From contig OY987239.1 of assembly GCA_963920705.1 (NCBI GenBank), forward strand, positions 9,453,504 to 9,517,503: 64,000 nucleotides of DNA. The letters are read 5' to 3'. The stretch comes from Odiellus spinosus (taxonomy: Eukaryota; Arthropoda; Arachnida; Opiliones; Phalangiidae). Under the pieces are notes generated by a model. It was not told the DNA's origin and did not search any database. It worked only from the letters and a program-made list of their open reading frames with translations. This document shows positions 10,001 through 19,500 of this stretch, piece by piece. Every line of letters begins with the position of its first letter. Position 1 is the first letter of the stretch. Both the position numbers and the translations under genes were made by a program.

Positions 10001-12654
10001 AACAACTTGAATTTGGTTTGTGGGAAATAAAATTAGAAATAGTCTGGCAGTCTGTTACTACAAAAAGAAGGCGGCGCGGCTATGAGACAAGGGCCCTTTT
10101 CCGGCAAATCGACCAGGACTATATTTCGTTTAGTACCGCTATACTTTAAGCCTTAGTACGGTTACCTCGAGGAATCTCTCTTCCCGAGAATTATCCCTGT
10201 AATAGCAAAGAAGATTTGGTTTGGCCAATAAATCCTCCAGAGAATCGATGAAGAAATTGTCGTCGACGATTTGTTGACTCGTGAAGTTACCACACCAGTT
10301 GAAAATTATAACCGTTACTCCCAAGAGCCAACAGGCTCGGACTAGCCTTAATGTCGCTTTCTTCGCGTCCGCTACGGCTGCCAATAGAAAAATTAGAATC
10401 ACCAAATATTACGGGACAATTGAACTCGAGGGTAGCTTGTTAATTTTAGTATCTCGGACATAAATTCTAAATTAATTGATATAGAAGTTGTTGATTCATA
10501 AAGGAGTTTCAGGAGTATACGATTAAAAATAATTTCTGTCCCGTAAGGGGGCGCGACGCTTTTGAGAAGTCTAGTTTATTATTAGTTGTTAAATTTGCGA
10601 TACTTAACAGTTGTTTAGAATATCAGCCGTGTGAGTCCAGAGGGACTCGGCGAACGAAGAAAAACGACTTTCACGACGCATCCTCTTTCTGAAGCCGATA
10701 AAAGAAGAAAAGGCGGATATCACGAGCATCGAAAGAGCCACCAAAACCCAAACCAGGTCACCGAGTCCCTGGATTGACAGTAATTCCGAAGCATCCCTCT
10801 GATTAGTTTCAACAGACGAATATATTACGAAGGAAACAATAAACGAAAACGGAGGTACGTGATGAAGACTCGGCGCATCCTCGTCCACATTATAGAAACG
10901 AAGCGTTGAATCGGTTATCTGCCCTCGACGAAAAGGAATGTATAAACTTGATTATTTGAGCGAGAGTGGGGCCAGGTTGCGGTAAAAGTTAGATGGAGGT
11001 CATAAGTTACTCCAAGTTACTCTCACGTTGGATCCCCCGTTTAAATATGATTGTTTCATAATTAATCATTATCCTTATAGTCTACTTACGCCGTATTCAA
11101 CACCCAAGTTATGTATTTCGTGCCTATCCGCCCGTTTTGCATTGCTGAAGTTTGAGAGACGTTTCCGTAATTCAAAATCGTTCATAGATACGAGTTTGAC
11201 ATTTTTTAAATTTTGGAAAATGAGCCAAGTCCAAAAAAATATGCGTTGGCTATGAATGGTGTATGGCCACTTGGTAAAAGCCCTCACAAACCCAAGCGTA
11301 AACTGAAAATTTTGCAATCGGATTGGAATACTTGTAATTACAATTAGAAGCCGATTAAACCCTCCTTTGATGTCTATTACTCCCGGCCCCCGGGTCTTAT
11401 CTACCCCTCTCTGTATGGGTTCGTCTCAAAAATCGCGATTCGTACGCCTCCTAACGGTAGATATTTTCGGAGCGGGAATTCGTCTAGCAACCTTGGAGTT
11501 CGTCAACCAAACGTCGTCGTTTGTGGAGAGAGAGAGAGAATTTCCAATTTTGGGTAGACAGGGGGAAATGAAGTAGGACCCCTCCGATCTCGTAAAATTG
11601 GGAATTTTACCCATACAGAGAGGAGCGCTATATGGAACATTAGAGTAGTAGACTTCAAAGGAGGGTTTCATGGGCTCCCCAAAAAAACTGTTACACCATG
11701 AAGTATGGGTCTTTTAAATAATTAGTTAATTTCATTTATATTTCATCATGGTCAATCATTTTAATATTAAGGACGTAGATTATGTTTTTGTCTTTCCATA
11801 TGTCGGGTTTTTTGTTTGTTAGTTTGTAAATACACTGGCCTTTATTAATTTAATGATATTATTAACAAATACAATCAGATATTATCATTTATAACAAGAT
11901 ACCAATTTAGTATATTCATTTCAATTTAAATTAGAATTTTACTCTTTGCTCCAATCTTTGCCATATGAAATTTTCCTATTTGGTTGATTTTTGTCAAACC
12001 AGAAGCCGATTAAACCCTCCTTTGAAGTCTATTACTCCCGGGTCTTGTCTACCCCTCTCTGTATGGGTTAGTTTCAAAAAGCGCGATTCGTACGCCTCCT
12101 AACGGTAGATATTTTCGGAGCGGGAGTTCGTCCAGCGAATATCTCTAGCAGCCTCGGAGTTCGTCAACCAAACGTCGTCGTTTGTGGAGAGAGAGAATTT
12201 CCAATTTTTCGTAGACAGGGGGGTATGAAGTAGGACCCCTCTGATCTCGTAAAATTGTGGATTTTACCCATACAGAGAGGAGCGCTATATGGAACATTAG
12301 AGTATTAGACTTCAAAGGAGGGTTTCATCTACTTCTGGTCAAACTAAAATGGAATTTTCCCTTTGATAATGTAGTGGAATTTTACAGTGCCAAGTGTGGC
12401 TAGTTTTGGTTACTTAGAGGGATTACTTTAATTCAAATCTCAACTCTAAATCTCTTCTGATTTTTCTTACAATTCAGAATGCTTCTCGAAGGGCTCTTAT
12501 TCGCTTCAGCACGTACGATTATTGCTTTAGCTCACCGGATGATTAGCGGTAATTCAAAATCAAGCGGTAACGGCAATCAGAAAAATTTTCTTACCTCTGG
12601 TAGACTGTAAGTGAAATTATAGGGGTTTGCCAAAGTAAATTTTTCATTTTCCAT
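5275..12654 (-). CDS. Divergent ionotropic receptor, copy U1 (type A)
   Basis: Predicted ligand-gated cation channel of chemosensory neurons, in the IR branch of the glutamate receptor superfamily. Coding exons 5'-3': 12595-12654 (candidate first exon, MENEKFTLANPYNFTYSLPE), 11090-11302 (S1), 10609-10918 (S1 end, TM1, pore start), 10166-10377 (TM2), 5870-6144 (S2) and 5275-5533 (TM3, stop). Junction phases agree throughout: 0, 0, 1, 0, 2. TM1 is VWVLVALSMLVISAFSSFIG. The pore segment is ESLWTHTADILNN. TM2 contains RLVRACWLLGVTVIIF, followed by the superfamily-like CGNFTSQQ and DSLEDLL. TM3 is LFRVWIIGLSLGILTFCVE with a short tail. The glutamate-binding Arg of S1 is not in its usual place after ITDST, as is common in tuning IRs. 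No ATD or signal peptide was found. A 3,042-bp hAT-like element sits in the TM2-S2 intron. The five 3' exons are well supported; the first exon is tentative. Confidence 0.75.
6723..6730. repeat. 8-bp target-site duplication of the hAT-like element in U1
   Basis: TCGAGGTC here and again at 9773-9780 flanks the element. The single unduplicated copy is visible at the empty sites of U2-U4, for example near 18024. Confidence 0.9.
6942..7193. repeat. Perfect inverted repeat, 120-bp arms, 12-bp spacer
   Basis: Left arm 6942-7061 and right arm 7074-7193 are exact reverse complements by my reading; the spacer is 7062-7073. As RNA or single-stranded DNA this would fold into a very long hairpin. The same structure occurs at 41309-41560, 53010-53261 and 55684-55935. 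The 2,040-bp duplication in U1 ends inside the equivalent right arm. Confidence 0.92.
7360..7830. repeat. Degenerate TAACC-rich tandem repeats inside the hAT-like element
   Basis: Irregular repeats of ggattaactaacctaacct-type units. CCTAA is the insect telomere unit (TTAGG on the other strand), but the array is degenerate with long interruptions, so it is telomere-like rather than telomeric. Equivalents lie near 41727-42197, 52373-52843 (inverted) and 56102-56572. Confidence 0.7.
8745..9175. repeat. Triplicated ~143-bp direct repeat inside the hAT-like element
   Basis: The anchor aaagctcggcta recurs at about 8785, 8927 and 9071. Each copy is followed by a shared block that includes acccttttgtaacccattcagg. 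The copies are diverged, so the triplication is older than the spread of the element in this array. It is also present near 43112-43542 and 57487-57917, and inverted in the 50407-53472 copy. Confidence 0.8.
9279..9302. repeat. (ACG)n microsatellite
   Basis: Eight consecutive ACG triplets inside the hAT-like element. The run is also present in the U5, U6 and inverted copies. Confidence 0.9.
9726..9749. repeat. 24-bp perfect palindrome in the hAT right subterminal region
   Basis: Built from two head-to-head copies of ACACGTAGGCAC meeting at CACGTG. A further direct copy lies just to the left, and one copy of the core is near the left end of the element. Repeated subterminal motifs are often transposase binding sites in hAT elements; that role is inferred. 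Equivalents are at 44093-44116, 50430-50453 and 58492-58515. Confidence 0.75.
11345..11671. mobile_element. MITE2a, right end truncated (U1)
   Basis: Short TIR element starting near agaagccgattaaaccctcc, just upstream of the S1 exon. The right end stops at gggtttcat and lacks the final cggcttctg seen in type B copies, so the element is broken. It is noncoding. Confidence 0.75.
12000..12337. mobile_element. MITE2b, complete, TSD GTCAAAC (U1)
   Basis: A 338-bp noncoding element with ~32-bp imperfect TIRs (CAGAAGCCGATTAAACCCTC at the left), flanked by the 7-bp duplication GTCAAAC at 11993-11999 and 12338-12344. The type B units carry a related element at a different nearby target (TTTGGTC), so this is a separate insertion. 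The superfamily is not assigned; a 7-bp duplication does not fit typical hAT (8 bp) or Tc1 (TA). Confidence 0.85.
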
Positions 12655-15280
12655 CTTGGTGTTGGATAGCTTCAAAGACGCCCTTGTTACGCGTTAATTC
12701 CGCCTGAAAGTTTTTTCAATATTTCAAAATATTATTTAGTGCTGTAGCATTTACCAACTGGTCTAAAAAGGTTATATGCAGATTTTGTTGCCTTAATTGT
12801 TCTCATCTATTGGCCTTCCTTCGCAAAAAGTCTACCAATCGCGTCGTTTTAACGATATAATATCATTTCCATTTTAGTTTTAAGGTTTGTAACTGCAACT
12901 CGCGCGCTTCGAGTTTAATTTAAAACCTCTCGTTTCAATTAAAACTCGAGAGAATTTGCATCGATTGCCATAATTGGCAATGAAGTTTAAAACTGGTAAT
13001 TAAGTCGATGGTTCTTTTTTTTTTTATTTTCCGAGCGTCGCGGGTAAACTTACGCGTTTCCGTCTGACAGACAGATAGACGTATATAGCTCAACGATGCC
13101 CTCAATCGTGCTTTTTTTTTGCAATTAGATTTCTTTAAGATAGCGCTTGCAAATGAAACAAACTGAAAAATTTGCAACGAACCGAAAACTGAATTTTTCA
13201 CTTTGACAGTTATGTAAAAATCTTAACCACTACTAATATCATTTCGAAAAATATAGAATATAATAATTGGATTATTATATTCTAGGAATATTGTCTCTCT
13301 ATTCGCGACTGTTAAGACGTAATTATCTAGGAAATATATAGTTTAATAGACGTCAGGAAAAATTGCCTTTTAAACTTGGCTAAAGGGAGACTGGATATGG
13401 AAAATCAAATTATCTCGGAAATGAGCCATAAGTAGAATTATTTTGGCCTTAATCGGGTCGTCAACGCCACGTTCGATGTCCATATATCGGTCAAGTTTCC
13501 TTATCAGCCTCCCTTTGTATTTTATTCAAATCCATTTATACAGTCTAGGTCAAAATATCTGGTCGTAACAGACGTTATTAGTACTTAGCGCTCAATTTTG
13601 AAGTAAAGGTGACAAGAATTTGCATCTTTGGGCTATATTCGGTGGAATGGGATAATCTGTCAAATGAGATTCGGCCGAATAGAACAAGATCAATACACCA
13701 TTTAACCATTACTTGGGGCGCTATAGCGGCATAGAGCGAACTTTCACTTGGTGAAAATGGCAGGGAAAAAAACCTTCATGGGGTAATACGCGCGCCTCAC
13801 CAAGTGAACGTTTTTTGTTTTTTTTTCGCCACTAGGAAGCGTTTCGAGCGCGGGCATGCGCACAGTGGAAGAGCAAAGTATTGTATTATACTCAACAACC
13901 GTTGGGTGTTTCGTTTATTACAGCTTCCTCTTAGGGCTGAGATTGCAACCAATTAAATTCTTCCCGAAAATAACGTAAAACCCCTTCGTGGCAAGGTTAG
14001 TAAAGATACTATTTAAGAAGACTCTGCCCAGTCACGTGACTGTTTGGAATCCGGGCTTGAATTCCAAAGCGCGGCCATTTTAATTTCTACTTACAATTGG
14101 CTACCTAAGGTTGAGCAACCTTTAGCAATTTTAAAGCAGCTAGTGGTTGAGCAACTTTTAGGAGATTTTGAGCAGCGTTAGGGTGATTATAAACAACTAT
14201 CGGCAACTCGAAAGTTTCTGAATACTTTTCAACAAGATTTAAGGCACATGATTGGCAATTTATCGTCGATTATTTGGCTTTCATTTGTCGACTAGGGTTA
14301 CGGTATTTTAGCGAAATAAATTGAGCTTTTTTGGTGAATTTTAGCCTCGCGATTGGTGCGTGACGTCAGTAAACGAGAACTTTACCTACTCAGATTTAGA
14401 TGAAAGAGTGCAGTGGGCTATAGGATAGTCGTCGCGTTACCGGCGATTGAAGCCAAAAGGTAAAAGTTTAGAAAGTTATTATTTCCGCGTCTCTTAATAG
14501 CGAGCGATAAAAGCCGTTAATGATTTGAAACACGATATTATATAACGGAAAATTGTCGTCATTTCAAAATACGAGCTTGATTAAATTGCCTATAATAGGG
14601 TATTCATTTTTATTGCCGGCCATTTAAAACTCATTTCGTTTTGGGAGAATGTTTGCTGATTTTTCGACGGCTCCAGTTTTGTCAAGGGCTTATATTCTAG
14701 CGAGGGGGTGTGATTTCCGCCGTGATTGTGTCTCTCTCTCTCTCTCGTCATACTTTACCCAATCAGAATGCTTAGTACCAAGGCGCCACCTCCTAACTGA
14801 TTCATGCAATACGAGTTACCCCATTGGTGCGCCTCCCCTGGAAGTTCCTCTTCTATCCAATATTGTCTATCAAGTTTCCACGAACAAATTACTCGTATTC
14901 AAACGTATAACGATGGATAAGAAAATTCACGTTTCAAGAATTAGTCTAAAATATAAGAAAAATATTTCAAAATTGACTTTTAATTCGAAGAATATAAATA
15001 AAACGACGAAACTAAGATTTTAAATCATCTTTTTAATCGTTAATTTCCACGAAAATAAATTTTGAAAGTTTTTTATCCGAACGTATAACGCGGATAATAT
15101 TCTAAGATAAGGCCATTTTTGGATAAAAACGGATATGGATTAGGTTATTTTACTTTATCTTTGAATTATTTAACTCGAATGAAAAATAGTCTATTTTTAA
15201 TCAAACAGATAATATACATCAGAGAAGCCAGTAATTAAGTTCCCAAGTGCTTATTTAAAATTATAATTTGACAATAACGG
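12655..15280. other. U1 spacer, no supported gene
   Basis: Spacer between the U1 candidate first exon and the U2 gene. It contains poly-T runs, a (TC)n run near 14731-14746, the E-box palindrome at 14029-14042 and unannotated AT-rich sequence. A plus-strand open frame at 14649-15023 is not kept at equal length in paralogous spacers, so I do not call it. Confidence 0.65.
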
Positions 15281-15330
15281 GACAAGACCCGGGAGTAATA
15301 GACTTCAAAGGAGGATTTCATCGGCTTCTG
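15281..15330 (-). repeat. MITE2 end remnant (U1 spacer)
   Basis: Same solo TIR remnant as at 2155-2204, with one base change in the TIR (ggaggattt instead of ggagggttt). Confidence 0.6.
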
Positions 15331-16154
15331 GTAGAACTGGAAAAAATTTTAAAGGAAAGGTCCAATGATTGTCAGAAATAAGTTGCTTTGATTTCCCTGA
15401 ACTCAGTTACTCGCAAGTTTATTATTTAATAATTTTAACAAGGAGACAGTGCACTATGGTAATACAATTAAAATTTATTAAACACTTAATCATCATGTCC
15501 ATTATACAAACTAGCTAATTTACAAAACAACCTAACCTTTTACAAAAACAAAAATAAATTATACCAAATACAGATTATTAACTTTGAATTTTCTAAATTT
15601 AGAATCCATGGTAATATAGAGCAATATTTTCAAGCAACAATGTATTCGGTCTTAGCTTTGTAGTAATTACTGTTCCATGTACGCTGCTATCTTGCTGCAA
15701 ATCCTGGCGATGGTCCTGCGGAATCTATCATTGTGTCTAGGAAAAAATATATAATATTCATTTGAAAAACCGACTAAGACATGAACAAGATGAACGAAGG
15801 AGGCCACTGAAACAACGAACTGTTGCCTGGTCGAAGCTTGGGCTAAGAAACGATAAATCCAGGACATGACTCTTCTCTGTTTGAGGGAATAAAATTCTCG
15901 GTCGGCCAAACAAACAGCCTTCGTACAGCGTGTGACGTCATATGACGTCACTTTGCTCCCAAAACGCCACAGCTTTGATTGACAGGCACGGTGATGACGT
16001 AGCCTGTTTCTTTTTGTAGACTCTAGAGTCATGTCCTGGATTCGTAGTTTCTTGGCCCATGGTCGAAGTAAAGGCGGCAAAGGCTCCCCCTAGCACCAAA
16101 TTGCGCCTTTTCCTTCTGTTTTTTAGCATTCCTCGTTTAAAGTGGATCAAGAAG
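15331..16154. other. Distal spacer with a minus-strand open frame of unknown status
   Basis: Holds a minus-strand frame at 15667-16080 containing MSWIYRFLAQASTRQQF and ending IAAYMEQ. Paralogues lie at 24030-24443 and 38732-39145; the 50033 copy is interrupted by the inverted hAT, and the left-edge version is broken by stops. Nothing in it is recognisable, and changes between copies do not favour one frame. Low-confidence as coding. It also contains the double CRE palindrome at 15932-15951. Confidence 0.35.
15932..15951. promoter_or_regulatory. 20-bp palindrome of two CRE sites
   Basis: GTGACGTCATATGACGTCAC is a perfect palindrome holding two full TGACGTCA cyclic-AMP response elements. A further TGACGT lies about 40 bases to the right. 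It is also perfect at 24295-24314, 38997-39016 and 50298-50317, altered at 2849-2868 and deleted from the U3 spacer. The binding sequence is plain; activity and target gene are inferred. Confidence 0.5.
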
Positions 16155-16161
16155 TTTTGAT

Positions 16162-16453
16162 CAAGAAGGATCAGACAAGGAGAGGAAAAGTGAGGACGGC
16201 GCGGTTCCTACTGCGTCGGCCTAAACTCCCACTGTGGGAGAACGGGGGTAGAGACGTTTCGTGGTAAATTTTTGTCGCGTGGGTAAAACGGATCCTTTAT
16301 GAGGCGCGTAGTAGTCGACGACGCTAGTGACCACGTGACAACAGTTTTCCTCGAGAATTTCCTATCCCCCCTTTCCACCCGAGTGGGAGGTTGGCTCTTC
16401 TCTCTCTAACTCAACGCAGCCCCACTTTTCCTCTCCTTGTCTGATCCTTCTTG
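16162..16453. mobile_element. MITE1, 292 bp, TSD TTTTGAT (5' of U2 TM3)
   Basis: Perfect 31-bp terminal inverted repeats beginning CAAGAAGGATCAGACAAGG, flanked by 7-bp direct repeats TTTTGAT at 16155-16161 and 16454-16460. U1 has no element at the equivalent place (3100-3125, catttgatgaagtc), which acts as an empty site. Noncoding; superfamily unassigned. Confidence 0.9.
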
Positions 16454-16574
16454 TTTTGATGAAGTCAGCAGCGGGATGAAGATTTTGCAAACAGGTTTAG
16501 GTTTTACATCTTATAAAGAATGGAATGATAGGAAAATTAGTCTCATTTCGCTCTTCTTAAAATGTACGCTTATG

Positions 16575-19500
16575 CTAAATGTGGTGATCACTTAATACGG
16601 ACCTTTTTCGCCAACCTTGATTCGTTAAACATTCGACGCAAAAGGTTAAAATGCCCAATGAAAGACCGATAATCCAAACACGAAAAAGGTTCGTCAGGTA
16701 CACTTCGTTGATGGACTTGTAAGATACTGTAGTGGAGCCAGAATTATCCGATTCCAATACGTATCCACGTCTAAGTCTCGTAACTGATCTGTAAAAGTGT
16801 TCCGTCTGTCTCGTTTCAGTTATTCTCGTTGCCCTGAAAAATAACAAGTTGGGAAACCAAAATATTACCTCTTCGACAATGTTAACCTAACCTAACCCTA
16901 CTTCAAATAATAGATGGACACAATGAAATATTTATTTTAAATGTAAATAAGTGGAATTCGAATTCTAACAATATAAATAAATGCATCGGTATCATTAGGC
17001 TGCACTGCGCTGGATATCCGCTTACGCGGGAAGTGACACACACACAGACACGACCAGTGTAAAACCTCCCCCTGAACTAAAGTTTAGTCGGGGAGGTAAA
17101 AAGCTATAATTTACTATTACGTGTTAGTGTACGTCTAAGAGTGTGACTCTTATCTGAGGTAGTTTCTTACAGATAGTCGATGTTCTCCTTGATGTCGCGA
17201 GGCAGTCGTTTATTGAATAACATGTGCGTGTAGAACGTTTCGTATTCTCTCTTTCCCACGTAGAGTTTCCGCTTACTTCGTTTCAGCATCTTGAAATAGG
17301 TAGGAGTCAGTTTCGAGAAGGTTTCGTGGATTATTGTAGCTTCCCCGCTGACAAATTTTTCACTAATTGTTTTGTCCTCTAACCATGACCGACTTTCGAC
17401 GCTTCGGAGCTGCACCAACAAATTGCGGTTCTTGGTGACGAAGTCCTGCAATAGAAATTTAATTGTTTAATTTAGGCTTTCTAAAACCTAGATTTCAAAT
17501 TTGAATTTTCTGGCTAACACCTATGTTTTATTTTAAAGGATAGTGCAGGCTGCCACCTTGGGAACCGGTATATGTCTACTCTATGTGTACGTTACCTAGA
17601 CTTCAACGTATAAGAGTAATTCCACAAATTGTAATCAAGCCAATTACCCAAATATTTCTTTTTGGCAGCTCCTCCCACAAACGAAGTTTGAAATTGTTAA
17701 TAATTATCATTTGCTTTGAAATTAGGCCTACTTAATAGTCCTGGTCGATTTCCAAAACCGGAAGTCTAGAGACCCTGGCGAAAATTTTTGCGGGGAAAAC
17801 TTTTTGTCACGTGATCGTCCGCCATCTTTTTGTAGTGTGAAAATAGCGACAGACTAACCAACGCCTCCAATATTTTATCATATAGGAAGCGTTGGACCAA
17901 TAATATATTCAACACAACAATATCGAACCGTACGCTATACCTCTGGTATAACGCTAGTTTCGAACGGGAGGAGCTTACTAGATTTGACGTTGTATGCGTT
18001 ATGATTTTCACCCTATCACAAGCTTTCGAGGTCCGCGAGACCGCGACAGAGAGCTAGCTCTACCGGCAGCGCCTATCCCCGCAGCCTGATATCCTCCCCC
18101 CCGCACTTATCGTAGAAAACAGCCAACCGCTTCCTGCGCACGTGACATGACGCGCGGCGTAGACCTCCGTAGGCTCCATCCGCTTGAGACTAGCGCGCGG
18201 ACAAAGGTATAGCTCTTCCATATTCTTGTGTTGAATCTATTCTTGGTTGGACTAACAACTTGAATTTGGTTTGTGGGAAATAAAATTAGAAATAGTCTGG
18301 CAGTCTGTTACTACAAAAAGATGGCGGCGCGGCTATGAGACAAGGGCCCTTTTCCGGCAAATCGACCAGGACTATATTTCGTTTAGTACCGCTATACTTA
18401 AAGCCTTAGTACGGTTACCTCGAGGAATCTCTCTGCCCGAGATCCTTCCTTGTAATAGCAAAGAAGATTTGGTTTGGCCAACAAATCCTCCAGAGAATCG
18501 ATGAAGAAATTGTCGTCGACGATTTGTTGACTCGTGAAGTTACCACACCAGTTGAAAATTATAGCCGTTACTCCCAAGAGCCAACAGGCTCGGACGAGCC
18601 TTAATGTCGCTTTCTTCGCGTCCGCTACGGCTGCCAATAGAAAAATTAGAATCACCAAATATTACGGGACAATTAAACTCGAGGGTAGCTTGTTAATTTT
18701 AGTATCTAGGACATAAATTCTAAATTAATTGATATAGAAGTTGTTGATTCATAAAGGAGTTTCAGGAGTATACGATTAAAAATAATTACTGTCCTGTAAG
18801 GGGGCGCGACGCTTTTGAGAAGTCTAGTTTATTATTAGTTGTTAAATTTGCGATACTTAACAGTTGTTTAGAATATCAGCCGTGTGAGTCCAGAGGGACT
18901 CGGCGAACGAAGAAAAACGACTTTCACGACGCATCCTCTTTCTGAAGCCGATAAAAGAAGAAAAGGCGGATATCGCGAGCATCGACAGAGCCACCAAAAC
19001 CCAAACCGAGTCACTGAGTCCCTGGATTGACAGCAATTCCGAAGCATCCCTCTGATTAGTTTCAACAGACGAATATATTACGAAGGAAACAATAAACGAA
19101 TACGGAGGTACGTGATGAAGACTCGGCGCATCCTCGTCCACATTATAGAAACGAAGCGTTGAATCGGTTATCTGCCCGCGACGAAAAGGAATGTATAAAC
19201 TTGATTATTTGAGCGAGAGTGGGGCCAGGTTGCGGTAAAAGTTAGATGGAGGTCATAAGTTACTCCAAGTTACTCTCACGTTGGATCCCCCGTTTAAATA
19301 TGATTGTTTCATAATTAATCATTATCCTTATAGTCTACTTACGCCGTATTCAACACCCCAGTTGTGTATTTCGTGCCTATCCGCCGATTTTGCATCGCTG
19401 AAGTTTGAGAGACGTTTCCGTAATTCAAAATCGTTCATAGATATGAGTTTGACATTTTTTAAATTTTGGAAAATGAGCCAAGTCCAAAAAAATATGCTTT

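Noticed and set aside
11426-11671. Minus-strand frames beginning MKPSFEVYYSNVPYSAP
   Set aside because: They are translations of the MITE2 terminal repeats and recur with each MITE2 copy in different contexts.
14649-15023. 124-codon plus-strand frame beginning MFADFSTAPV
   Set aside because: The paralogous spacers give 96-codon or 73-codon frames with different starts and ends, caused by small length changes. It spans a (TC)n tract and shows no recognisable domain or selection for the frame.
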